From Gliomastix tumulicola (Eukaryota; Ascomycota; Sordariomycetes; Hypocreales; Bionectriaceae), in the NCBI GenBank assembly GCA_001599755.1, contig BCHX01000003.1, positions 2,577,289-2,641,288 of the forward strand: a stretch of 64,000 nucleotides of DNA. Reading direction: 5' to 3'. Positions 41,716 through 53,800 of the stretch are shown piece after piece. Each line of letters opens with the position of its first letter. Positions within the stretch are counted from its first letter, which is position 1. The notes under the pieces were generated by a model that did no database searches, was not told where the DNA came from, and worked only from the letters and a program-made list of their open reading frames with translations. Made by a program: the position numbers and the translations under genes.

Positions 41716-43956
41716 ATGGACCACCCCATGGCGACCAACACCTACTTCGAAGAGGCCTACGGCGAGCCCACGCGTCGCGATGGGCCGTTCAACCAATGGC
41801 TCTCGGACAGCCCTTGGGACCCGATGGGTGCGAGCAACCAAGGAAACACCTTCCCTGCTCCCTCCGTTCCTCAGTCTTCCTCAACGCCGCACGCGTTCAA
41901 CTCTCGAGCGGCACCAAACTATACTGGCTTCGGTGACTGGAGGAGCACCGGCCTCCCTTCTGCCTCGGACTGCGAGACGGTCCCGGGCGGCGACTCGGGC
42001 TATGGCGGTAGCCTGATGCCTAGCAACATCGACAATAGCTCCATCCAAGGTGACGACCGCATCAACTCCAGCATCCCAGACGTCGAGAATGAGCTCGGCG
42101 GCTTCCACCTTGCCAGCCATGACACCCAGGCCAGCCTCCAGTTCGGGCCGGACGCTTCTGGCGACTTCAGCACTTCGCCGGGCCCTGGAGGGAACGCACA
42201 GATGTGCAAAGAGTGCAATGCACCCATGCGAACCAAGTCTGAGATGAAGTATGCACATGCACCCCCTTTCCCCCACCGTCCTCCGTCCCTGTGCGACTCA
42301 AGCTAACCGGAAATCACAGTAAGCATCTTCAGAGGCATAAGAAGCCTCACACTTGCTCATACCCGGACTGCAGCAGGCAGACCAACGGTTTTGCTTCCAA
42401 CAACGACCTCGTTCGACACAAGAGGACCGTCCACGGCGAACTCGCCAATGGTCGAAACTTCGTCTGCCACCATGAGCCCTGCAACAAGAAGGAGCTTAAG
42501 CTCTGGCCCCGAGCCGACAACTTTCGATCCCATCTCCAACGTGTCCATAAGCTGAAGGTCAAGGCCGAGGATGACCTTCGTGACTATGTTCATCAGTATG
42601 TCGAGTCATGATTAGGTTCCCCCAACGCCCAGACAAACAGACACTTTCTAACAGCTGCTCAGACAACAGCAGCAGTCTCAGGACTTGGAGGGGATCGGTA
42701 CCAACCTGCAAGATCCTGAGTCTCTAGATGAAGCGTCCGCACGACCCGAATACGTCCCTCGAAGGGGGCACATCACTGATTTCCCTCATATTTCTCCGCC
42801 TGTACAAGTCACTGCTCAAGTTCCGGCTAGCGTGCAGGTCTACAACCACACCTTCCTTGTTCCACCCCAATCCCAACCAGCTCGACCCCGTCATCATCTT
42901 GGGCGTCCAGCCGGGCCTCGCAACTTCCAGCACCCGGCTATGGAAGACATGAAGCCCGTCTTGCCATCACTCTCTCACAAACCCCCTTTCCAGCAACCTA
43001 GCCAACAAAATCACAGAACTACCCTGTCCCCCACCAACTCCAGAGTGCATTACTCTCCAGTGGAGAGCCATTCGCCTCGCCAATCTGCTGTGGCATCATC
43101 AGCCAATGCATCCGTTCAGGCAGATTCCGACAGCGAGGAAGACGAAGAAGATGAAGAAGAAGAAGATGAAGATGAAGAAGATGAGAGCAAGGAGTCCGTT
43201 GTGTCTTCCCCTGCGAATGGCAGCCAGTCTCTTCAAGCAACAATCGAGCAGCTCAAGGACACCAAGCCAGCTGAGCAACTCGAGTACCTGAAGCTGTTCT
43301 CCAAGGAACTGCTTCAGCAGGCCCTGGAGTCTCAGTCGCAGTCCATGGATGAGTCCAATGACTCATCGCAGTCAAGCCCCAAGCCCAACACTGCCTGCAG
43401 CACCTGCGAGAAGACGTTCAATCGACCATGCGAGCTCAGGAAGCATAACAAGCGACATGAGAAACCGTATGGCTGCACCTGGTACCAGTGCAACCGAACG
43501 TTCGGCAGCAAGAACGATTGGAAGAGGCACGAGACAAACCAACACGGTCAAATCGAAACATGGAACTGTCCCCATGACTGCTCGGCGGCCTTCAACAGTC
43601 GCGAGATGTTCAGCAAGCATCTCCAAAATGTTCACACAATCACTGAGGCTGCAATCTTAGAGAGGAACATTGAGGAGAGCAGGCAAGGTAGTCACTGCAC
43701 CAAATCGTTCTGGTGTGGCTTCTGCAACACGCTCCAAACAATCGCCACCGCCGATGGTGTTACTGTTGCCAATCAGAGGTTCGATCACATCGATCACCAC
43801 TTCATGGGCCGCAATGGCTTGAAGAAAGTCAGGATCAACGAATGGCAGCATATGGACCAGGCTGACGAGATCGATCACTTAACCTCTAAGAAGAACCATC
43901 AGCCAGAGGCAGAGGGTGACGCTGGGAGGACGAGTAAACGCCGGCGGGCAAGCTGA
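41716..43956 (+). CDS. C2H2 zinc-finger transcription factor (six fingers)
   Basis: Three exons, join(41716..42248, 42320..42595, 42663..43956), 700 residues. Introns are 71 nt (donor GTATGC) and 67 nt (donor GTATGT); both junctions restore continuous protein (TKSEMNKHLQRHKKPH; RDYVHQQQQSQD). The first intron interrupts finger 1. An N-terminal Ser/Asp/Gly-rich region comes first, then three fingers at about 162-252 (including CSYPDCSRQTNGFASNNDLV), a Pro/Gln-rich region, an acidic Glu/Asp run, and three fingers at about 513-596 (CSTCEKTFNRPCELRKHNKRH-type, then TFGSKNDWKRH, then CPHDC...H...H). The tail ends with basic KRRRAS, a possible nuclear signal. Presumed DNA-binding regulator; target unknown. 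Confidence 0.85.
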
Positions 43957-44376
43957 TCAACAAGCCTCCTATTGGCATACGTTTCAAAATCAACGACAGT
44001 AATGACTGGATTATGTTTGCTTCATTGTCTTTCACCTTCTTACTCTTCTCATTTATTCTGGTTTCTTAATCTCCTTCTCCTGCTCTCCTCAGCCCGAGTT
44101 TGCGGGCTTGCTTCTTGGAAACATTATAGCAATGTTGGCGCTAGCTAGTTTTTTCTTTTCCTTTTGGATATTTACGCATCAGTTCGTTTCGGATGGTTGC
44201 TACGAGAGATTGGATGATGATAACGGCGATGATAATAACGCAAAGCTATGAGTGATGAGAGTCAAAATGGATGGAATGGGTGGCTCATGGAATTGTGGTT
44301 TTAGGATACCTACCTACCAGAGTATTACGTTTTAGTCTAACAGCAAGCAAATGGAATGCACGTCGTCATGCGTTGA

Positions 44377-44407
<31 letters not shown>

Positions 44408-45621
44408 GCCTTCAACCATGGCGATCATAGCCAGTAACGACTTGCACGAAGCCCGGCCTGTCGCTCTGTCTTACCCAGATCCCTTCCTACGTAGGCTTGG
44501 TTTGCCCGAGACAAGTGTTCGGGCTGGGAGCAGAACGAGACAGAACGAACGCTATTGTGAGAGCGCCTGTTGACGCCCGTCACATAGCGTTAGCCACCGG
44601 CGCTTGGTCTTTGCAATCCTGGGCTGCAGCAGCTGCAGCCACTTGAGACAGGACAACTCACAGGCCACCAAGGGCCTGCTTCAGCTACCTACCTCTACGC
44701 GCCCGTAGATCGGGGAGGGGACACCATGCAGGCTAGATGGCGACATGTAGGCTTACTTTCGATCTTCCCTCAGCTGGCCAGCCACCCTCCCTCCCCCTCA
44801 GCGATCATCGAACAGTGACAATCTCTCTGTCTCCCATGCCCTTGCTCATCTCCCCCAGTTCTATCTAAAGCAACACGTTTGAGCAAGGTTGTTGCGTGGT
44901 CATCCGCACACCGTGCGTACCTAGCAAGCAGTCCGTGCCCTTCACCGATGCGCCACCTCTGGACTCAGCCATGTCTCTCAAGCCCGCTAGTTCCAATCCT
45001 CTGCTGCATACCCCCGGGAGAGAGCCAGAAGCAACATCCCGTCCTTGGGAGGGGGGTATTAGAGACAGAAGAGACAGAGAAGAAGGAGGGTGAGGGGGAC
45101 GAGCGCGCGGGCTGGTTGGTGGCTTGGCCGCTATTTTGCGGGCGGGAGCGCTACTGTTCGGCTGAGAAGCACGTTCCAACCCTGGAGCTTGGACGGTGGA
45201 TGTATTGGATGCATGTCTTGCTTGCTTTTTTGCTCCCTTCCTTCACCGAGAACAAAAAGTTCCTTTCCTTTTTCTGCTGCTCTCCGTGTGCTTTTCGTGC
45301 TCTTTCGGTTTGGTTTGGTTTGGTTGGGGGGAGGGGGATATGTCACTGCTGAATTTGGTGAGCGCGCCACTGACAGGGAGTTCGGGAGGTGTGTGTGGAG
45401 GGAAAAAGAAAGGGCAGGCTAGGCGTGTGTCAATGATGAGACAATGTGGAAGGCTAAGGATAGATCAGAAAGCCCGTCTAGCTAGACGAGTTCCCAAAAG
45501 AGAGTGTGCAGTTGGAAGCGGGTGGAAGGAGGTCCGAATAGGCTGTTCGTTGCTGACCTAGGCACTCTGTCGAGCTTGCTCACGGGTTTCGGCTGAGGAT
45601 TGGGGGATTTGGAATTTCGAC
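43957..45621. other. Intergenic region left of the retrotransposon
   Basis: About 1.7 kb of non-RIP-like DNA. It has a TC microsatellite at about 44377-44403 and G-rich patches. Open frames (for example 44879-45352) lack motifs. Composition changes abruptly at the element edge. Confidence 0.55.
44377..44403. repeat. (TC)13 microsatellite
   Basis: About 13 TC dinucleotides, intergenic. Confidence 0.85.
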
Positions 45622-45626
45622 TAAAT
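45622..45626. repeat. Left target-site duplication of the copia element
   Basis: TAAAT immediately before the 5' LTR. The right copy is CAAAT; they differ by one C/T transition. Confidence 0.65.
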
Positions 45627-45771
45627 TATGGAAGGGCGTAGATTAGATAGCTTAGTTAGGCAGCTGGTGGGGGAAGCTAAGGAGCACCGGCCACCCAAAT
45701 TTAGGTGGCCAGCCCTTCTTCCCTTATTATCGCCACTAGAGTGTGAATATAATTATCCTCTTTCTTCTATA
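45627..45771 (+). repeat. 5' LTR (145 bp)
   Basis: Starts TATGGAAGGG and ends CTATA where the 3' LTR starts TGTAGAAGGG and ends CCACA, so the original ends were TG...CA. By eye it differs from the 3' copy at about 20 sites, all transitions, with no gap. It contains a near-perfect palindrome at 45689-45710. Confidence 0.9.
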
Positions 45772-47749
45772 GGTTATAGTGCCCTTATTACTACTACCTT
45801 ATAACTTTCTTGCCTTTTAAAGCACCTTTAAAGGTATTATTATACCTTTCCTATAAGCCTTATAAATAAGGCTATAGTTATATACTCTTTATACCTTTTT
45901 TTATTAGTAAGGTATTAAGGTATTATTAATTTTAATAGGCTTACTAATTTTTTTAAGTATATAAGAGAACCTTATATTAATAATCTCCCTTTATATTTAA
46001 TTTTCTTAATAATAATAATAGTTATAAAGATAAAAATAATATTATTATTTTTACCTTATTTATAGCTTTAAAATTATTTAATTTTTATTTTATTTTAACT
46101 ATCTAAGATAATAAAAACTATAAATATAAAGTATAAGTTACCCTACCCTACTCTTAAGGATATATTTAACTAGGTAAATTAATATAATACTATTAATATA
46201 CTTACTAAGATAAATAGCCTATTACTCTATATTAATAGTATAGTTAAGAAAGAGGTATATAATAGAATTAGAGATATTAAAGCTATAGCTCTTATTTATA
46301 TCTCCCTATCTCTAAAGATTAAGAAAGATCTTAAGACTATAGGGTAGTTAACTAGTAAGAAGGCCTCTAAGACTTTTATATATATTAATAATACTATTTA
46401 TAAGTTTCTAGTAATAGCTAAATATAATTAATTTATTAAACTTTATAACCTTAAGTGAGAGGACTTTATAAGCCTTTAGGTCTTCCTAGAATACCTTTAG
46501 TTCCTCTAGTTATATATTATAAAAGATATAAATCTCTAAGAGTATACTTAATCTAGTATTACCCTTTATAGTATTAAAAATACTAATCTATTATAGTATA
46601 AGTCTTAATTATATTATTTTTATAATAATAATATAATTAAGAAGACTAAATTCTAAAAGTTCCTAGAAGAATAAGTAAATTCTAAGGAATAAAATTATAT
46701 TTCTATAGCACTATAATAGTTAACTAGAAAGGCTAATAGAAAATCACCTTTTAATACCTAAAATAACTTAACCTCTTATAGATAAATAAAGAAGCCTTTA
46801 ATAAACCTTTAATAACTTTCTTATAGCTACTACTTATATAAGGGATAGAAACTATATACTCTTAATTATTATTAGTACCTTCACCTAGAGTAATAACCTT
46901 TATCTAGAGGTAGTAGTATTACTCCTTAATAATAGAATAATAGATAGGGTAATTATAATATAATTAATACTATAAAAGGCTTTAATTATTATACTTTTAA
47001 TAATTTAAATTAAAGATATAGTAATATTAATTTAAGTATAATAAATAACTTTATAGGTATACTAATTAAATAGCCCCTAGAACTAAACCCTAAGGTTAAA
47101 GAAACTTTACTTATAGCTATATACTATATTAATAAGAATAATATAATTCTTAATTTAGGCTATAACTATTACACCTTTAATAATTACACCTAGTTTAACT
47201 ATCTTATTAAGACTAAAGGCCTAGGCATACTAGCTTTAAATAGTAATAGTTTAAAAGTTTAGGGGCTTAGAAATATATTACTAGAGACCCTATAGGGTAA
47301 AATTAAACTTTTAGACTATAATTTTTCACCTAAGGTAGTAATTAATATAGTTAGCCTAGGTATACTTAAAAATACTAAATATTATATAAATAGTAAGACT
47401 AATTATATTTAATACTCTAGAGATAATTTTCTAATTATAAGCTACTTATAGGTAGCTAATATAGTTATTATTAAGACTAAGGGCTTAATTAAAGTTAATC
47501 TCTTTATACTTACTTTAAATATAATATAAAGCTCTATTAAATATAACCTTATACACTAACATCTTAGCTATATAGGTATAAACTATATTTTAAAGGTATA
47601 CTCTTAGGAGGGTATATAAATTAACCTAGACTTAATAAAGGACTTCTTTTATAAGCCTTATTATCTTATAAAGTTAGTAAAGACTATTTATTATAACTAA
47701 TCCTTTAAGGCTAATATCTTCCTTTCCTATATTTATTAGAATATTATTA

Positions 47750-48250
47750 TTATAAAGCTAGTTAGTATTAATAGTAGCTTCTTTCTTCTATATATATTAA
47801 ATATTTATATAGACTATTACTAGACCTTTTCACTTATAAAGAAGTTAAATTTTATAAAGACTATTAATAAATTTATTTATATAATATATAATATAATAAA
47901 GAACTTCTAAATATAGGTCTTTATCTATAATAATACTATAGAGTTTATTAGAGGTATAATAAAGAAGGTAGCTAATAAATATAATATTATTTTCTATAAT
48001 AAAGCTCTATATACCCCTAAATATTAAGGATAAATTAAAAGAGCTAGATAACTTCTTATTAAATTAGTATAAGCCTTTATAATTAATAGCTAACTCCTAG
48101 AAGAGACCTAGCTACTAGCTATTTATTATATAGTATATATTATTAACCTACTACTAATAACTTTTAATAAAGATAATATATTACCCTTAATTACCCTATG
48201 TAAAGCTCTTAATATCCCTAAATAAGGATTAATTAGGAAGATCTAGACCT
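47750..48250 (+). pseudogene. Integrase relic of the copia element
   Basis: Around 47790-47850 a frame still reads like the integrase core segment around the first catalytic Asp. Around 48010-48190 the A-x-Y-T-P...R-A-R-x-L-L...L segment typical of copia integrase is traceable between stops. Boundaries are approximate and the gene is destroyed by stops. Confidence 0.65.
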
Positions 48251-48899
48251 AGGGCTATATAGCTTATATTTAAAAGAATAAGTGTAAGGTTATTCTAATA
48301 TATAAAATAGAACCTTATATATAAAAGGGTAAGTTTATAGGCTATAAAGGAATAAAAGACTATATTATAAAGATCTAGGTTCTTAAACTTTAATATATTC
48401 TATAAGTATATAATATATACCTTTAGGAAGATACTAATAATTACTAAGATAAAGACCTTAAAGCTAAGTATAAGGCTATCTTTATTAATTTAATTTTAGA
48501 AGGTGTAGGTTATATTATTATTAAAAGAATAACTACTTTTAATTAACCTTATAAGAGCTCTTCTCCTAATACTACTCTATAGCCTAATTCTTATAAGGCT
48601 AAAGGCTAAAATAAATCTAATAATTAAGGCCTATAAAATTAATACTCTCTTTTAACTTTATTATTAATATCTAGCTACTACTCTAGTAATACTACTAAGG
48701 ATAATAATAATTATAAAACTCCCTTAGAGGTAGTTAATATCTAGGAGAATATAGTTAGTAATTTTCCTAGAACTTACTAGACTAAATATATTAATTATAA
48801 GGCCTTAGGTAATACTAATAAGGTAATTAAGAAGAGTTCCCTTATATTAATAAATTAGGATAAATATATTACCTTTATAAATAAAGATATTATTATTAA

Positions 48900-49760
48900 A
48901 GTAACCCTAGAGCTCTATTTCTTAGTCTTTAAAGCTAACTATAAGGCTAAAGAGGTTCTTAATATAATTTTAAAGACTTACTTTAAAGCCTATAAATACC
49001 CTAACTATTTAATAATCTAGAAGCTAACTAAGGCTTAAGAAATTAAAGGTATAACTATATAAGGTATTTATAGCTTTATTAATCTACCTTATAGTATTAA
49101 AATCTTTAATAGTAACTAGGTTTATAATATAAAGTACCTAGCTAATAAATCTCTCTTTATAAAGGTATAATATATAGTATAAGGTAATTAGTAGTTAAAA
49201 GATAGTCTTTAAGACCTTTATACCTTTATTATATATATAATATTAATATATATTTTCTTCACCCTTACTACTATTAATAATCTTAAGCTTCTATAAGGAG
49301 ATATCTTAATAGCTTTCCTTAAAGCTAATATAAAAGAAGAAGTCTATATTTAATAACTATATAGTTACTATAATAGCTCTAATTAGGTTTAGCTTCTTAA
49401 AAAGGCTATTTATAGCCTTTATTCTTCTCCCCTCTAGTAGTTTAAATATATCTCTATTAACCTAGCTAAGTTTAACTTTATTTCCTTAGCTTTTAAGTTA
49501 TATATCTTTATTAAGGGAGATATTATAATCCTACTATATATTAATAACTATATTATAGTAATACTTACTAAGGAAGACCTTAAGAAAATAGCTATTATCT
49601 TTAATAACCTATATATTAATAAGTACCTTAGAGAGCTATAGAGCTTCCTTAGTATTTAAATTAAATATAATAAGGCTAATTATATAATTCTACTTTATTA
49701 AGAGTATTATATCTATATAATTCTAAAGCTCTTTATAAATAATAATTTAAATATTATAAA
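48900..49760 (+). pseudogene. Reverse transcriptase relic of the copia element
   Basis: Near 49406-49446 a remnant of the copia Y-G-L-x-Q-x-P-R motif is visible, with stops at the expected Gln/Arg/Trp codons. At 49537-49548 the catalytic Y-x-D-D reads Tyr-Ile-Asn-Asn; each change fits a single G-to-A. Not functional. Confidence 0.75.
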
Positions 49761-50089
49761 GTTACCCTAGCTAGTTAAAATACTCCTTTATAGTAAATAG
49801 AAATAAAATTTAATAGTAATATCTTCTTATAAGTAGCTTTAATATATAGATTACCTTAATTAGTTAGTAAACTTAACTTAACTAAATATTATATTTATAA
49901 GTTTAAAGCTTTCTAAAGTAAATATTAGGGTAAAAGAAATATATATTATTATCTTTAAGTATTTAGTGTAATACTTAAAGGGAACTATAAAGATAAATAT
50001 TATATTAAGAGGACTTAAATATAATAAAGCTACTTTATACCTTTATATATTTACTAATACTTTTTTTATAAATTATCTTAATAATTAAA

Positions 50090-50260
50090 TCTCTATAGGT
50101 AGCTATATTATATTCCTAGTTAAAGGCTTAGTTTTATAGAAGAGTAAGAAATAAAACTTAATAACTTTAAATATAATAGAAGTAGAATTTATTAACTTTA
50201 TACCTACTATTACTTTAACTATCTAAATTAATAAGCTTCTTATAGACCTTAAAATATTAT
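50090..50260 (+). pseudogene. RNase H relic of the copia element
   Basis: The segment S-I-G-S-Y...W-K-S-K-K...E-x-E-F-I, characteristic of the C-terminal part of copia RNase H, is traceable with stops at Trp and Gln positions. It lies after the RT relic, as expected. Confidence 0.7.
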
Positions 50261-50660
50261 AGCTAACTTTAATTATCCTATTTACTAATAGCTAGAATAT
50301 ATACTTTAATATTTTAAGCCTAAGTACTTAGGCTTATACTAAGTATATTAATACTTATTTTAAATAAATTATTAACTATATTAAGTATAGAGATTTCTCC
50401 CTAGAATTAATATAAATAAATACTATAATAATAAATAGTCTTATAAAGCCTCTTTTAAAGCTTAAGTATATTAACTTTATTAAATTATTAGCTATAAAGG
50501 CTATAGTTTAATTATATAGTAGATATAAAAGGGTGAGGTAAGGCCTTAGAATAGCTCCACTTTAAAGCTATATAATAAAGGGGAAGGCTTTAATACTAAA
50601 GATTAAAGGATAAGTGTAAAATTAAGTGCCTAAATAACTTCCTTTTTCTCTATATTACCT

Positions 50661-50669
50661 AAGGGGTAG
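50661..50669 (+). other. Polypurine tract
   Basis: AAGGGGTAG directly before the 3' LTR, the usual place for plus-strand priming. Confidence 0.65.
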
Positions 50670-50814
50670 TGTAGAAGGGTATAGATTAAATAGCTTAGTT
50701 AGGTAGCTAGTGGGGGAAGCTAAGGAGCACTAGCCACCTAAATTTGGGTGGCTGGCCCTTCTTCCCTTATTATTGCCGCTAGAGTGTGAATATGATCATC
50801 CTCTTTCTCCCACA
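50670..50814 (+). repeat. 3' LTR (145 bp)
   Basis: Aligns gap-free with the 5' LTR. It begins TG and ends CA. The internal palindrome is at 50732-50753. Confidence 0.9.
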
Positions 50815-50819
50815 CAAAT
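50815..50819. repeat. Right target-site duplication
   Basis: CAAAT directly after the 3' LTR, matching TAAAT on the left apart from one transition. Confidence 0.65.
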
Positions 50820-53800
50820 GTCACTTCACCTACCCTATAAGCGGCATATGCTTATGTCAGCTTGGGGTTTCGCTGCGCTGCTACAAGCGACGTAACACAA
50901 GCTGGGGAAGTAAACTCGTTCTGGCATCTGGGATGTTACCTCCCAAATTCCATGCCCCTGGACACTGGCGGCTTCGCCGTACGAGAAGTGAGCAGCAAGC
51001 CCATCACACACGTTTCGTTTCCCTGCAGTTTACGTATTGCACCACTCGATTCGCCCCGGAATGGTGGCTTGGATCCAAGGGCAAGTCCGAGAGAAGGCAG
51101 ATCGATGCCGACCAGCTGCTGTTCCCGTTTGTTCTACCTGCCTATTCAGGGCCGAATAGGGCTGGCTGGGCTGGGGACTAGAAGTGAGTCCCGATGCATA
51201 CCTTACCCGCGTGCGCACCGCGATCTCCCCTCCCTCGCTCCCCTTCCTCCCATGGTGCGGGACTGGAAGCGTGGCTGTACTTCTGTCCCTCTTGTTGCTC
51301 TGACCGACCGGGCGTGGCTGTTATTCTCTACGGAAGTACCATCGGGGTTTGAGGCTCCTACAGAGAGGAAGGGTCCCTACTGATAACGTGGTTGCGGCGG
51401 GCGCAGTTGAACGTTTGTCTCTGACGGGGGGGAGGCATGGCATAACGGAACGACGAAGCTATCAAACTCCGTATACGCCGTACAGGAGTGGGATATGAGC
51501 CAAAGTGGCATATGATTCATTGAAAAGGCGGGATTGCAGGGATGCGATCGACGGCCACGGGCCTGTACCTACAGCAGGAATGACGGAGGGCAGGTGTGGG
51601 CAGCATTTGGCCCCCAAGCTCGGTCGGTCTCTCTTCTACTTTCTCACCTCGCACTCGCACGCTACCCACCACCGTCTTGTCGTACCTGTTCGACTGGCAT
51701 GCTTCTATCTTGTATCTTGCCGGCAGTGCCACCAAGGTGTTTACTAAAAAGGCCGTAAATATAGTCTGAGCACGGTGGTTTCCCGGCCTTTTGGCATCGA
51801 GCATCGCCATCGAGATCCAAGACCTTGAATAGCCCCGGGTCTTTGGGATGTTGGTTAATGTACCGGCCATGTATCTTCGCATTGTCGGCAGGTATCGAAC
51901 GTATAGCCAGTACCCGCCGTGTTAACGTGGACACCAACTCGTGGTAACAGGATTCTGGGTGTTTAAGCAGGTCAGAAGGGGGGAAGGGGGGGTGTCTCTG
52001 ACCTCCTCTAGGAGCAGAACCCGCGGGTGTTGCATTTTGCCCAGACGAGGCAACGGCGCTAAGAAGATTGCCTTGCTGTGTGCGTGGACACCTCAGATGT
52101 TGCCCTCGCCGCCTTTTTGCACGTACGACCGCCCTTGCTCTGGACGAGGAACCGAAAGCGCGAGGGCGCGAGGGCGCGATGCCGTCGTGTCAGATGATAA
52201 CGTGGGTTTTGGGTCCCCCCCGGTGCTCTATTTTGGAGGTAGTACATTCGCACACGGGAGGCAAGCAACGGCATGTGCACGGAAATTTAGAAGCTTCCTG
52301 ATCCTCCGACAACGTGGCCGCCAGAGCAAAAGGGGGGGCACACTGAAATTCCCTCCTGATAAAGGACAAAACCATCGGGCGGCCGCTATGTGAATGGGAT
52401 GGAGGGTTGGGAGGATGTATGTACTGCCGAATCCCACTCCTGTCCGGCTGAGATGTTAGCTGATCGATTGGGTGGTGATGTGACGCACAAGCAAGGTCAC
52501 TGGTGCGGATCCCCTGGAACAGAGACCAGAACGAGAAAGCGGGCGGAAGCAATGGAAGACCGGCGCTGCACCCTGGCAAAAAACAAGAGCCGACATTTTT
52601 CGGTCCCCTTATAAGACGTGTCGCGGATTGCGGTGACATTGCTTCTAAATGTGCACACACCCCCCCCGCTTAGGTAACGAGCTGGGATGCGACGTAATAT
52701 TGGGCGACTGCGACAGGGGCAAGAGGCACAGCAGCGAGGTATAATAGAAAAAATCGCGGACTGTATCGTAGATGATACGACACTGACCTGCCATTCGACA
52801 AGGGGAGCGCAAAAAAAGAGTGAGGCGATCGATCCGTCCCTCCATTGAGATCTCTCACGATCGGCCGACCCGGGCGGCGGTGATAACCAAGTCGTAGCTA
52901 GGCTTTCTGGTCGCTGGCCACCTGAGGGTTCGCCGTCCCCGATGTGATGTGCTGATGTGACTGACGAGATGTGTGATGTGATATCATATGTGTGTGATGG
53001 TCCGCGGTCTGTCTCAGCCGGAACCGTGACAGTGCCTGCGGTGACACCCTCTTGCTTGCTCGTACTCTTGTCCCTGGTATGTATCTCCCCGTCCCTGTCC
53101 TGCCCGCCCGCCTCTTCCCAGGTTTCCGCTCCACACCCCACGTTTGCCTCTCCCTGTCTCCCTGCCCTGGAATGCGACGGGTCGTGCGGCGAAAGGAAGA
53201 ATGTGCTGTCGCAACAGAAATAGACACACGTCGAATTAAGGACTGAGGTATTGCTTCGGAAGCTGAGACTAGTCGAGGTCTAGCACGGAGTAGTCTGTCA
53301 AATTCTCGACGCCCGGCAGGGATACCTAGCCGCGGATTTCAGCCGCCAATCTAACGACGTCTAAAAGAGACTGAAATGAGAGGCTAGTCGGGACGCTATA
53401 CAGGGAGGAGAGTCTTTAGTCATGTCCCGGCGGGATGGATTGGCTGGACAGACAGCGAATGTCTCAATTATTCCACGCTACCCTGGAACAAAATTGGTGG
53501 ATTTTGACTCTGAGACTCCGGATTGGGAAGTCGACACTGCACAGTATCACAGTGCATCGGCAACGGTGCCTAGCACTGTGCGGGCATCCTGTTAGTCCGG
53601 CGCTTGGAAGGTGTGGCTGCTGGAACTCCCAACTCGACCCCTCCACCCCGACTTTGATTCAATCTGTGGCCAGCGTCGATCGTTGTGCAAGATGGCATCT
53701 TTGTTCCGTGAGAGATTCGCCCCAAGCCTCCGGATACCTGCGGCTGAGCCGGGCACATGCCTATCGTCCCAGGCATCAGTTATTCAGTAGTCGGTTGCCT

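Larger units (their letters stand above)
45627..50814 (+). mobile_element. Degenerate Ty1/copia LTR retrotransposon, RIP-inactivated
   Basis: 5188 bp with two 145-bp LTRs, 5-bp target-site copies and a polypurine tract. The interior is extremely AT-rich and TA-rich, with stops in all frames and no usable open frame, unlike the GC-rich flanks. Readable relics come in the order integrase, reverse transcriptase, RNase H, which defines Ty1/copia. Decay by C-to-T and G-to-A changes only is the RIP signature. Gag and protease relics (45772 to about 47700) are not individually recognisable. The primer-binding site just after the 5' LTR is not clear. Confidence 0.93.

Noticed and set aside
45772..50669. 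Functional host genes hidden in the AT-rich block
   Set aside because: No open frame of useful length remains; traceable relics belong to the copia element.
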